Of a stretch of DNA of 64,000 bases, positions 23,022 to 32,796 are shown in pieces (within the stretch, counting starts at the first letter, position 1; each line of letters begins with the position of its first letter). The notes below the pieces were generated by a model, which saw nothing but the letters and a program-made list of their open reading frames with translations, had not been told where the DNA came from and searched no databases. This DNA is from Blastopirellula sp. (lineage in GTDB: Bacteria > Planctomycetota > Planctomycetia > Pirellulales > Pirellulaceae): contig NZVR01000046.1 of the NCBI GenBank assembly GCA_002701545.1, forward strand, positions 79,930 to 143,929, read 5' to 3'. Both the position numbers and the translations under genes were made by a program.

Positions 23022-25168
23022 TACTCCAAGCCCAATTGATCACACAAAAATGATGTGATATCGGCCGCCGCCTTAATGCGCTTGGTAGTCGGCGTTCCTG
23101 CGCCATGTCCAGCACTCGTCTCGATGCGGATCAACACCGGATCGGATCCTGAATGCGTCTCTTGTAGCGTGGCGGCAAATTTAAAACTGTGACCAGGCAC
23201 AACACGGTCATCATGGTCCGCGGTCGTTACCATCGTTGCCGGATAGTCTGTCTTGGGCTTCAAGTTGTGGAGTGGTGAGTACTTGATTAGGTTCCGAAAA
23301 TCTTTTTCGTCATCCGAAGACCCGTACTCGGAAACCCATGCCCAACCGATCGTAAACTTGTGATAACGAAGCATATCCATGACCCCCACGGCTGGCAGTG
23401 CAGCCTGGAAGAGTTCGGGACGCTGCGTCATCGCCGCACCGACTAATAACCCACCGTTACTGCCTCCACGTATCGCCAACCGCTCGGAGGACGTGTATTT
23501 CTGCTCGATCAACGTCTCTGCAGCACGAATGAAGTCGTCGAAGACGTTCTGTTTGCGATCAAGCATTCCGGCCTCGTGCCAAGGGCGCCCGTACTCGCCA
23601 CCACCGCGCAGATTTGGCACGGCATAAATTCCACCTGCTTCCAGCCAGACGAGATTGGCAACCGAAAACCCGGGAGTTAATGAGATGTTGAAGCCACCGT
23701 ACCCATACAGCAACGTCGGATTCGACCCATCCCGCTTGATGCCTCGCTTCGCGGTGATGAACATGGGCACCCGAGTACCATCTTTGCTCTTGTAGAACAC
23801 TTGTTTGGTCTCGTAATCGTTCGGATTGAACTTTACGATCGGTTGCCGGAACACCTCACTCTTGCCGGTCTTCAGATCCAAGCGATATATCGTGGTAGGG
23901 GTCGCGTAGTTGGAGAAAGAATAGAACGTCTCTCCGTGCGAACGCTTGCCACCAAATCCACTGGCCGAACCAATCGCCGGCAAGCTGACATCCATCTCGT
24001 GCTGCCCGGTCAAGTCATACACTTTGACCAATGAGCACGCATCTTTTAGGTAGGACGCAAAAAACTTGTCCCCGACAAGCCCCACGCCTCGCAGAACGGA
24101 CGTTCCTTGTGGAATCACTTCTTTCCAATGACTTCGTGCCGGCTTCGCCGTGTCGATCGCAATCAAACGACTGAGCGGTGCGTCCAAATCCGTCGTGAAC
24201 CACAAGACGGAACCGTCGTTACCGACAAAATCATACTCGGCATCGAACCCCGTAATGAGTTCCACCACGCGCGCTTTCGGGTCCGTGAGGTCTTTATAGA
24301 AGACCTGATATTTACGCTCTGTTCCACGCCAGATGGTGATGATCAAATAGTTTCCATCTTCGGTCACGCGTCCATCAAAGCCCCACTCCTTTTCATCAGC
24401 GCGGTGGTAGACTAGTTCGTCTTGCTCCTGCTTATCACCGAGCTTGTGGTAGTAAAGTTTGTGGTAGTAATTCGATCCCGTGAATTCCTCACCTGCTTTG
24501 GGTGCATCGTAACGGCTGTAAAAGAATCCTTTGTTATCCGGAGTCCAACTCACATCGGAGAACTTGACCCACTCCAACTTGTCCTGCAATTCTTTACCAG
24601 TACTGACGTCCATCACTTTCCACTCACGCCAGTCCGACCCAGCCGCTGCGAAACCCAGCGCAAGGAGAGAACCGTCTGGACTGGGTGACCAATTGGCAAG
24701 CGCTACCGTACCGTCCTTGGAAAGCTTATTCGGATCCAACAAAACGCGGGGCTCTGCATCTAATGCATCGGTGACATACAAAACGCTTTGGTTTTGCAGC
24801 CCGTTGTTATGTGTGTAAAAGTACCGCTTACCTCGCTTGACCGGCAAACCAAAACGTTCATAGTTCCACAGTTCAGTAAGTCTCTTCTCGAGCTTCTCAC
24901 GAGATGGCAATGTCTTGAGGTAATCAAACGTTACCTTATTCTGCGCCTCCACCCAGGCCTTGGTATTCTCGCTATTGGTATCTTCCAACCAACGGTAGGG
25001 ATCTGCCACGGGTGTGCCGTGGTACTCGTCAACTTGATCACTTTTCTCTGTTTTTGGGTATGTCAGTTTCTCTTCTCCCATCACCGCTGCCGTGAACATC
25101 AACGTGACTGATACAGCAAAGATGTTGAGGAAACCAATCTCAGGGCAGCCAAGCGATCTTGTGAGCAT
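23018..25168 (-). CDS. Prolyl oligopeptidase (S9A family), secreted
   Basis: YHGTPVADPYRWLED; catalytic GGSNGGLL; signal-like N-terminus. Confidence 0.93.
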   Translation of the reverse strand: MLTRSLGCPEIGFLNIFAVSVTLMFTAAVMGEEKLTYPKTEKSDQVDEYHGTPVADPYRWLEDTNSENTKAWVEAQNKVTFDYLKTLPSREKLEKRLTELWNYERFGLPVKRGKRYFYTHNNGLQNQSVLYVTDALDAEPRVLLDPNKLSKDGTVALANWSPSPDGSLLALGFAAAGSDWREWKVMDVSTGKELQDKLEWVKFSDVSWTPDNKGFFYSRYDAPKAGEEFTGSNYYHKLYYHKLGDKQEQDELVYHRADEKEWGFDGRVTEDGNYLIITIWRGTERKYQVFYKDLTDPKARVVELITGFDAEYDFVGNDGSVLWFTTDLDAPLSRLIAIDTAKPARSHWKEVIPQGTSVLRGVGLVGDKFFASYLKDACSLVKVYDLTGQHEMDVSLPAIGSASGFGGKRSHGETFYSFSNYATPTTIYRLDLKTGKSEVFRQPIVKFNPNDYETKQVFYKSKDGTRVPMFITAKRGIKRDGSNPTLLYGYGGFNISLTPGFSVANLVWLEAGGIYAVPNLRGGGEYGRPWHEAGMLDRKQNVFDDFIRAAETLIEQKYTSSERLAIRGGSNGGLLVGAAMTQRPELFQAALPAVGVMDMLRYHKFTIGWAWVSEYGSSDDEKDFRNLIKYSPLHNLKPKTDYPATMVTTADHDDRVVPGHSFKFAATLQETHSGSDPVLIRIETSAGHGAGTPTTKRIKAAADITSFLCDQLGLEY

Positions 25169-25532
25169 CGTTAAACCTTGTGGAAAAAAATGAAGACGTA
25201 CGACGCTCTATTCTATCGATTTGTTCTTTCCAAGGTATCTGTGGGACAAGAATTGCTGGCGCTACCTGCGCTGAACATCGCCGGACACTTACACTTTCCA
25301 AGTCGAATCACATGGCTCGAAATCCACATAGGACTTGCCAGGATGGTCTCGAGCCACACCCAGCATCATTCTCGTACGGGGGTGTCCGGGTAACACGGGG
25401 CTCACCAAGCCCTCAGACGGCCTGAAACCTCGTCAGCCAACCGCTCCGACTCATCCGACCGCCTGAATGACGAATGATCTCAGACGCGATCCTCAGGGAC
25501 GACAGGAGGTATGCCGCATCGTACCGAGTAGC

Positions 25533-25557
25533 CCGTCGCGGATGCCATCCGCGACGG
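25533..25557. repeat. Perfect 11-bp inverted repeat, 3-nt loop
   Basis: CCGTCGCGGAT-GCC-ATCCGCGACGG. Confidence 0.8.
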
Positions 25558-25746
25558 AAACACCGCGAAACATCGCCGCTTGCAACAACGACGCCCCGTC
25601 ACCATCTGAGCGATTCCGTCACCTGGCCATACGGTGGTCCAAATGATGATGAACCGATCCGTGACACGCACTGGACACTGCGTAAGCACCCACGGAACGT
25701 CGCCAGGACAGCCGAGCAAGGAAACCCGGACGTACGAACACGTTGG

Positions 25747-25800
25747 CATGAACGACAACTGGGATGACATCCGAAGAGGTCATCCCAGCGTTGGTTCATG
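25747..25800. repeat. Long imperfect inverted repeat between prolyl oligopeptidase and BBP7-like genes
   Basis: CATGAAC...CTGGGATGAC-ATCCGAAGAG-GTCATCCCAG...GTTCATG (7 + 10 bp separated by a 5x5 internal loop). Confidence 0.7.
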
Positions 25801-25841
25801 TCCGTGACATTTCGCCCTGATCGAGAAGAGCTCAAGTCGGG

Positions 25842-27170
25842 TTACTTGTTGTATTCAACTCCGAACGTCACGCCACCCATATACACACTCTCTTGGGAGT
25901 TGATGAAACGATCAGGCAAAGCAACCGGGATAATCGCATCACGACTGACTCCTCTGGCGAACATCATTCCCTGGAAAGCAATGATCAGAGAGATATCGCG
26001 AGTCGCTTGAAGTCCAAGTTCCGCCCGCAGATCTCCACCAAAGGTGAACTCACGATTGTTGTCCGTCACAACCGTTCGATTCGCCTGGACTCCTTCCAGT
26101 TCCAATCCGGATTCATCGGTCGTAATAAAGTCGTACACCGAGTAGGTTCCTGTTGCCGTCTGCCAGTTGTGCAAACCGAAGACACGTGTGTCCAAACCAA
26201 TCTTCCAGCGACCGATTTGGTTTCTCCATCGCAACCCGAGTTGACCACCAAACATCTCATTTTCAACTGTCGAAACCAGGTTATGATAACTGTCGCTGAC
26301 ATTACCGACCGGAATCTGACCGGGAGGGCCCGTGATGACACCACCGACTCCAACGACCGGGTTAGGCACGATACCGATGGTAGGTCCACCTAGGTTGGAG
26401 TAAACAAAGCCCGTCTCATTGTGGCGATGATCAAAGTCTGTGTAACGAATTCCTAAATAGGGTTCCAACACACCACCCCGATAAAGTCGTGGTAGGCGAA
26501 TCACACGGTTCAATTCGAAGTTCTGATAGAACGCGATGTTGGCTGAATTCTTGAACTGCGCGTAGCCGTCCGGGATCCCGTCGTTGGGGATATTGGGACC
26601 TTCCCCTTCATCATCTTCAATGTCCTGTGGGAAAGGAACCTGAGCACTTTCTTCAGTCGTGGGAAATAGGCTCGTGTAATCTGAGGCGACTTGCAATCTC
26701 TCGTAGCGGCCAAGCCAGCCACAACCTTTCTCATCGCCCCAACCGAAGGTAAAGCGATTCCCCCAGCCACTATCAACACCCACAGGCTGATGTTGTTCGA
26801 CATTACTAAACCTGGAGGTTGGACCAGGAGATATAAACTGAAGTCCCAACAGGTTGGGCCCCATGTTTGGCCGAGACAAGTGGAGATTCATCCGTTCGTA
26901 AGATGCGAACACTCCCGAACGCAACGGCGGTGGATTCCCCAAATCACCCAGTTCTGCAGGTGCAAAGAACTGTGCGTCCGTTTCCTCATCCCAATGGATC
27001 GGATCCACCTCGAATGGAATCGGCAAAAACGGATGGCTGTGGTATCCTGTGCCACCCGAGGGGCTGTAGGAAGTGGGGAAACGCGGCACTTGTTGCTGAG
27101 CAGAAACGTGGCTCAAGAGGCCAACTGTCATCAACGTTGCCATGACTGAGGTGATTAATCGATTCCTCAT
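25842..27170 (-). CDS. BBP7-like outer-membrane beta-barrel protein
   Basis: Signal peptide MRNRLITSVMATLMTVGLLSHVSAQ; alternating amphipathic strands; aromatic C-terminus (GVTFGVEYNK). Confidence 0.6.
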   Translation of the reverse strand: MRNRLITSVMATLMTVGLLSHVSAQQQVPRFPTSYSPSGGTGYHSHPFLPIPFEVDPIHWDEETDAQFFAPAELGDLGNPPPLRSGVFASYERMNLHLSRPNMGPNLLGLQFISPGPTSRFSNVEQHQPVGVDSGWGNRFTFGWGDEKGCGWLGRYERLQVASDYTSLFPTTEESAQVPFPQDIEDDEGEGPNIPNDGIPDGYAQFKNSANIAFYQNFELNRVIRLPRLYRGGVLEPYLGIRYTDFDHRHNETGFVYSNLGGPTIGIVPNPVVGVGGVITGPPGQIPVGNVSDSYHNLVSTVENEMFGGQLGLRWRNQIGRWKIGLDTRVFGLHNWQTATGTYSVYDFITTDESGLELEGVQANRTVVTDNNREFTFGGDLRAELGLQATRDISLIIAFQGMMFARGVSRDAIIPVALPDRFINSQESVYMGGVTFGVEYNK

Positions 27171-27485
27171 GGTCTTTTCCATCTGCCTTAGTTGGTTGAA
27201 AGTGCCATCGCGCACACTTCTGTAATTCATCATGTGCCGGTAGTATCGGACTTAACGATGGTTGAAGTTGAGTAAGAAAGGGAAAGCTTGCCGAAATTTC
27301 TACTTGTATCAACCTTGCCGTTTGTTATCGGCGCGCGGCGGCTTAATCTTCTCTATCCGTGGAGAGTTTGTGGCAATACTTCGCAGCCAGACGTTGATTG
27401 TCGCAAGCGTTTTCCAGGCGTATACTTACGTTCAGCCGCATTGGTGCATGCACTGCCAGTAAGCCCCCTAGTGTGAGTTTCCGCC

Positions 27486-28391
27486 ATGAAAGCAATCCCC
27501 CAGCTCTATCTCCATCTCCTGTCGTTAACACTCGTGATTTCGGGAGTTACGTTCGCTCAGGAGGTCCCGCCTGAGCCCAAACCGCCACAACCCGAAGCTG
27601 CCAAACGGCAATATCTGCGCGTATCTCGCGACGACCAGAAACAACTCGTCTCCATGGACACCGCCATTGTTCGCTTCGTACCGCAAGCAGGTCACAAAGG
27701 ACCGAAATACGTCGACCTGATTGGCGCGGTCCACGTGGGTGAGGGCGCGTACTATCAGAAGCTGAATGAGGTCTTTGAGAAGTATGACGCCGTGCTCTAC
27801 GAACTCGTCGCTCCGGAAGGCACTCGCATCCCTAAGAACAGCAAACGGAAGGGTGCTGTCACTGCCATCGGTTCTGCTCAACAGGGCATGAAATCCATGC
27901 TCGAACTGGAGTATCAACTGGAGAAAATCGACTACACCAAGAAGAATCTGGTTCATGCTGACATGTCACCCGAGGAATTTGCCAAATCGATGGAAGCCAA
28001 AGACGAAAGTTTTTCCAAGATGTTTTGGCGAATGCTTGGGCAGGGGATGGCGCAGCAGCAGCAGGGCAAGGGCACGAGTGACGTGAATCTGCTCATTGCC
28101 TTGTTTTCCAGTAACCGTGCTCTGCGTCTCAAACGCATCATGGCCCAGCAGTTTGAAGACCTCGAAGGCCAAATGGTTGCGATCGACGGCCCCGATGGTT
28201 CAACCATCATCAGCGAACGCAACAAGAAGTGTTTCGAAGTTCTTTCACGAGAAATCGAGGCTGGCAAAAAGCGGATTGCAATCTTCTACGGAGCAGGCCA
28301 CCTCGCAGATATGGAGGAACGGCTCATCCGTGACTTTCACATGCAGCGCAAAAGTACCCGCTGGCTAGAAGCTTGGAAGCTCACCAAATAG
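27486..28391 (+). CDS. TraB/TIKI-like (GumN-type) family protein, secreted
   Basis: LIGAVHVGEGAYYQKLNEVFEKYDAVLYELV and IFYGAGHLADMEERL. Confidence 0.75.
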   Translation: MKAIPQLYLHLLSLTLVISGVTFAQEVPPEPKPPQPEAAKRQYLRVSRDDQKQLVSMDTAIVRFVPQAGHKGPKYVDLIGAVHVGEGAYYQKLNEVFEKYDAVLYELVAPEGTRIPKNSKRKGAVTAIGSAQQGMKSMLELEYQLEKIDYTKKNLVHADMSPEEFAKSMEAKDESFSKMFWRMLGQGMAQQQQGKGTSDVNLLIALFSSNRALRLKRIMAQQFEDLEGQMVAIDGPDGSTIISERNKKCFEVLSREIEAGKKRIAIFYGAGHLADMEERLIRDFHMQRKSTRWLEAWKLTK

Positions 28392-28406
28392 TCCAGAGGT
28401 ATCACC

Positions 28407-28979
28407 ATGGAGAAGATGCGTAGTCCTGAGTTGATGTCACGTCACGACAGTGGCCTGCTTGTGGTCGACATGCAGGACAGGTTGCTGGCAGCTGTTGCAG
28501 ATAGCAAACGCGTCATCTGGAACATTCGCCGGCTGATCGATGGCGCCCGGATCTTGAATCTACCCACCATCGCGACCGAGCAATATCCGGAGAAGTTGGG
28601 GCAAACCACGGCAGAACTCGCCTCATTGTTGGCGGATATCCCGAGCAAACTGAGTTTTAGCTGCGCGCCCTGTGAGGACGTCATCGATCGCTTTCGTACC
28701 GCACAACGCCACAAGATTCTCGTCACCGGCATTGAAACACACGTCTGCATTCAACAAACGGTACTTGACCTATTGAGCAGTGGCTTCCAGGTCTATGTTG
28801 CTGCAGACGCTGTCACTTCGCGATTCGAAATCGATCGCGAGATCGCCCTGCGTCGCATGGACCAATCGGGCGCCACGATCACCACCACCGAAGCAGCATT
28901 ATTCGAGTGGTGTGAAGTCGCCGGCTCGCCAGAATTCAAACAGATCAGTCAACTTGTCCGGGAATCTGCTCCAACGTAG
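28407..28979 (+). CDS. Isochorismatase family hydrolase
   Basis: GLLVVDMQDRL; KILVTGIETHVCIQQTVLDLL. Confidence 0.92.
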   Translation: MEKMRSPELMSRHDSGLLVVDMQDRLLAAVADSKRVIWNIRRLIDGARILNLPTIATEQYPEKLGQTTAELASLLADIPSKLSFSCAPCEDVIDRFRTAQRHKILVTGIETHVCIQQTVLDLLSSGFQVYVAADAVTSRFEIDREIALRRMDQSGATITTTEAALFEWCEVAGSPEFKQISQLVRESAPT

Positions 28980-28988
28980 CCCTACGGA

Positions 28989-29480
28989 TCATTCGTTGGT
29001 CAACTCACAGATCCCCCACTGCCCATGGTTTTCATCCACGCCGATTTTGATCTGCGTGGGTCGGTGGCCAAGTCGGGTTTCGAGACGCGTTAACAGCTGC
29101 ATGCCGATGTAACGAGCAAGTTTTTCTGCCGTGGTATTCTCAACGGGTAGAACTACACAATCGCCGACCGGAAAAACCCAACGTCGATCCTCAAACGTCA
29201 CTTCGAACTCGTTTTCCTTTTGAGCGACGCGTATCGTCGGGTGGCTATCTGGCAAAAGCATGCGATGGTCTAGTGAGTCAATGATTTCGACCAGTTCATC
29301 GCGCAATGCAATAAAATCCACCACGTATTGGTTCTCATCCAATTCACCAAAGAATTCGGCAAATACGCGGTAGTTGTGTCCATGAAGTCGCTCGCAAACG
29401 TTACCGTCAAATGTAATGAAATGCGCTGCGCTGAAGACAAACCGTTCTTTGTCCAAACGGACGTGATAAGTTTCAGACAT
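28989..29480 (-). CDS. 6-pyruvoyl-tetrahydropterin synthase / QueD-like protein
   Basis: FSAAHF, CERLHGHNYRV, VVDFIALRDELVEIIDSLDHRML. Confidence 0.88.
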   Translation of the reverse strand: MSETYHVRLDKERFVFSAAHFITFDGNVCERLHGHNYRVFAEFFGELDENQYVVDFIALRDELVEIIDSLDHRMLLPDSHPTIRVAQKENEFEVTFEDRRWVFPVGDCVVLPVENTTAEKLARYIGMQLLTRLETRLGHRPTQIKIGVDENHGQWGICELTNE

Positions 29481-29505
29481 ATCGGATTTATTTCTGACCG
29501 GGTGT

Positions 29506-30348
29506 TTAATGGAAGGGCGGTTTCAGTTGGCGTTCACGCAACAAGACAAAAAGCGCCGCAGTAATCAGGTCTGCTGTTGTCCCTGGGTTACGACGATTCC
29601 CATCGCTACGCATCCAGAAATCAAGGTCCGCCAACGCATCACGGTATGCCGGATCGTGGACTGCACCTGACTCCAAGACTTGCCGCGCTTTGCTGGATGT
29701 CAGCTCCGCCACTTCCCGTCCGCATTTGCGTGCAATGAGACTGTCAGGATGCGTCGCCAGGAGCTGAATCTGCGTACGGACAATAGCCTCGGTCAAGGTA
29801 CACCCTTGATCCATATTCTGGACAATCCAGACAGCAGCCTGGGCGAGCACTGTTTCGAATTCGCTGACATACTGCCGGGCAACCAGATCGCGGGATTCCG
29901 CAGCGTGCATGGCAGCCAGCAAATCCACAGGCGCTTGTTGACGAACATCCATCTCGTCAACTTCCCCAAGTCCCCCCGGGTTTGCCAGACGGATCGCTTG
30001 ATAAACGCCTTCTGAATCGTCACGATTGAGACTCCGCAACACGTCACCGATTCCATTGATTAACGGAACCGATAGCGGCACGGTGGCCAGCGGAGCGAGC
30101 AGTAAAATCGCTCCCAAATGTGCATTGGAATTCGTCGCCTGCAACGATGCTTGCGTGGCGGCCAACGCCGCCGCCCCGACCCCTATCGAAGATGCAGTCT
30201 CCATAGCGGGGCCAATCGCCATCGCACTACTCACGAAGTCAAGAAACGTGAGGTCATCAAAATCAGCACCACGGTGAACATTTCCCACCTTGGGGGCCGT
30301 GACTTCCAGTAAGCAAGCAAACGTGGCGCATTGGCCGATCGACTGCAC
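29506..30348 (-). CDS. Triphosphoribosyl-dephospho-CoA synthase (CitG-like) family protein
   Basis: CLLEVTAPKVGNVHRGADFDDLTFLDFVSSA; NAHLGAILLLAPLA; GTG start. Confidence 0.8.
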   Translation of the reverse strand: MQSIGQCATFACLLEVTAPKVGNVHRGADFDDLTFLDFVSSAMAIGPAMETASSIGVGAAALAATQASLQATNSNAHLGAILLLAPLATVPLSVPLINGIGDVLRSLNRDDSEGVYQAIRLANPGGLGEVDEMDVRQQAPVDLLAAMHAAESRDLVARQYVSEFETVLAQAAVWIVQNMDQGCTLTEAIVRTQIQLLATHPDSLIARKCGREVAELTSSKARQVLESGAVHDPAYRDALADLDFWMRSDGNRRNPGTTADLITAALFVLLRERQLKPPFH

Positions 30349-30357
30349 GACTTCCCC

Positions 30358-31284
30358 TCACTGACTTGATTGCAGACCCATGTTCGACGAAGGCAATTGC
30401 TTCCCATCAACCGGTTCCCGCGCGAGAAATTCGTCGAGCAGAGGAATGATCTTTTCGTGGGCATCCTCCACAACGTAATGTCCGGCATCGGCAAATTCAT
30501 GCACTTCCGCCTGCGGAAACGACTCGCGCAAACGCTGAAGACAACTTGGCCTAAAGCACCAATCTTTCATGCCCCACAACATCTGCACTGGAAGGTGATG
30601 AAGTTTCACCAAATCTTCTTCGATGCGTTCCAATTCGCGCCAGGTGGCGTGACGTGGAGACGTAGGAATATCGATTACGAAGCGGTGCGTTGCAATTCGA
30701 TTCTGCCAGTTGTCATACGGGGCTAAGAAACCCGCTTTGACCTGTGCTGTCATCCGCTCGGGCTTTTCCGTCGCCATCGAAACAGCCGCGCCTGCGAACA
30801 GATTCAAGCCGCGAACAGCGAGTTTCCCGAACAGTGGTATCCGGCAAGCACGAATCCTGAGCGGAATGAAGGGGGGAGGAAAGGCTGCCGTATTGAATAA
30901 CACGATCCGCGAAAAACGCGCTGGATCCCGGGTCGCTGCCCCCAATCCAATGGCCCCTCCCCAATCATGAACCAATAAAGTGATATCTTGCAAATCCAAG
31001 TTATCAATCAAGGTTGTCAGATTGCCAATATGCTGCTCTAGCGAGTAGTCATACTGTTGCGGCTTATCACTTAAACCACACCCAATATGATCTGGCACCA
31101 CGGCACGGTATCGGTCACGAAACGCGGACACAAGACGGCGGTAATAGAAGGACCACGTGGGGTTACCGTGGACCATCAGCAGAGGTCGCCCACTACCTTC
31201 ATCCAGATAGTGGTAAGCATTCCCTTCCATCGAAAGCGTTTTCGACTCAAAGGGATACAGAGATCGCCAGTCAACTTCAGCCAT
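30358..31284 (-). CDS. Alpha/beta hydrolase, haloalkane dehalogenase / OleB-like
   Basis: HGNPTWSFYYR, PDHIGCGLSDKP, LLVHDWGGAIG, DAGHYVVEDAHEKIIPLL. Confidence 0.85.
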   Translation of the reverse strand: MAEVDWRSLYPFESKTLSMEGNAYHYLDEGSGRPLLMVHGNPTWSFYYRRLVSAFRDRYRAVVPDHIGCGLSDKPQQYDYSLEQHIGNLTTLIDNLDLQDITLLVHDWGGAIGLGAATRDPARFSRIVLFNTAAFPPPFIPLRIRACRIPLFGKLAVRGLNLFAGAAVSMATEKPERMTAQVKAGFLAPYDNWQNRIATHRFVIDIPTSPRHATWRELERIEEDLVKLHHLPVQMLWGMKDWCFRPSCLQRLRESFPQAEVHEFADAGHYVVEDAHEKIIPLLDEFLAREPVDGKQLPSSNMGLQSSQ

Positions 31285-31324
31285 ATTTCGAATCTAACAC
31301 ACCGCAGTGAGGGCGCGTAGAAGC

Positions 31325-32779
31325 TTAATCCGCGATGTCGCTCTCGTCGAGCGTCTCCAGGGGCGGGGTCGCTTCTGACGCTTCGTTTTCGAGACCGCTC
31401 AAAGCCTTCAGGGCAGCGACAATCTGCATGTCTTGGCGGGGGAATACGGTCCGCAAATCGATTAACAGACTGTCTCGTTTGACGCGACCAAAGACTGAGG
31501 GACTCCCCGCCCGCAATGCGGCGGACAATTGGTCAACACTCTGACCTGCAGGTGTGATTGCCAGACACCTCGTCGGAAGTTGCTGCGAAGGAACGGATCC
31601 CCCGCCAAGATAGCTCACATCTTCCGTCACTTCGACTGCAGCCACAACTGGGCACGTTGCTATCTGTGGTGCTATACGCTCCGCACGGTTCTGCAAATTC
31701 TCCACGGAAGTACTCAACAAGGACAGCAGGGGAATCTTCTGTTCCACGGAATCCTGATCGCGGTAGATCCGTAAGGTTGCCGCCAGGGCGGCCAGCGTCA
31801 TTTTGTCTACGCGAAATGCTCGAGTCAGTGGATGTTTGGTAATTCGATCAATCAGTTCACGTTTACCGACAATAATTCCCGCTTGGGGCCCACCCAAAAG
31901 TTTATCTCCACTGAAGAGCACCACATCCGCGCCCGCCTTAATACTCTCCGACACAATCGGTTCATCCGTGATGCCATACTTTCCGTAGTCGATTAAGGCT
32001 CCAGAGCCGACATCATCGATCACATGCACATTTCGCCGGTGTCCCAAATCAACCAATTGCTGTAAGGTCGGCTGCTCACTGAACCCAACCACCACATAGT
32101 TGCTGGGGTGCACCTTCATGACCGCGGCGGTATCTGAGTGAATGGCCTGCTGGTAGTCACCGATCCGTGTCTTGTTGGTCGTACCCACCTCGTGAAGTTT
32201 CGCTCCACTCTGACTCATCACATCAGGCAATCGATAACTTCCCCCAATCTCAATTAACTGGCCACGCGAAACAACCACTTCTTTTCCATTGGCCAGCGCA
32301 GAAAGTGTAAGCAACGTCGCCCCTGCATTATTGTTGACCACCAAAGCTGCCTCGGCGCCGGTTAACTGCTGCAGCAGCTTCTGCACACATTTGACTCGTT
32401 GCGAACGTTCCCCAGATGCCAAATCCACTTCCAAGCTGGCATACCCATCACTGACTTCTTGAACCGCATGGATCGCTTCTTCCGCCAACGGCGCACGTCC
32501 TAATCCGGTATGCAACAAGATGCCCGTAGCGTTCACCACTGGCCGCAACAGGGGAATTTCATCCTGCTTAATCCAATCAGCGATGCGTTCCGCTAATTCC
32601 GCAGGGTTTGGCAGGTTCATTTCCTTCGCTTTGTCTTGCACTTCCTTGCGTAAGTCATCGAGGAAATCACGTACGCCGGCAACAACCACATTACGGTTCG
32701 CCTGTTCGCTCAGTGCCTTCAGCGGGGCACTTTCCAACAGTTCATTCACCGAAGGAATATTACGCAAGATGTTCGACAT
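31325..32779 (-). CDS. selA: L-seryl-tRNA(Sec) selenium transferase
   Basis: RPVVNATGILLHTGLGRAPL; SGDKLLGGPQAGIIVGK. Confidence 0.96.
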   Translation of the reverse strand: MSNILRNIPSVNELLESAPLKALSEQANRNVVVAGVRDFLDDLRKEVQDKAKEMNLPNPAELAERIADWIKQDEIPLLRPVVNATGILLHTGLGRAPLAEEAIHAVQEVSDGYASLEVDLASGERSQRVKCVQKLLQQLTGAEAALVVNNNAGATLLTLSALANGKEVVVSRGQLIEIGGSYRLPDVMSQSGAKLHEVGTTNKTRIGDYQQAIHSDTAAVMKVHPSNYVVVGFSEQPTLQQLVDLGHRRNVHVIDDVGSGALIDYGKYGITDEPIVSESIKAGADVVLFSGDKLLGGPQAGIIVGKRELIDRITKHPLTRAFRVDKMTLAALAATLRIYRDQDSVEQKIPLLSLLSTSVENLQNRAERIAPQIATCPVVAAVEVTEDVSYLGGGSVPSQQLPTRCLAITPAGQSVDQLSAALRAGSPSVFGRVKRDSLLIDLRTVFPRQDMQIVAALKALSGLENEASEATPPLETLDESDIAD

Positions 32780-32796
32780 ATCTTCTTCCCTATGGG

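Noticed and set aside
25474-25770. Overlapping 97-aa (+) and 96-aa (-) ORFs in the 25.2-25.8 kb gap
   Set aside because: Mutually overlapping, low-complexity, overlie palindromes; no protein motif.
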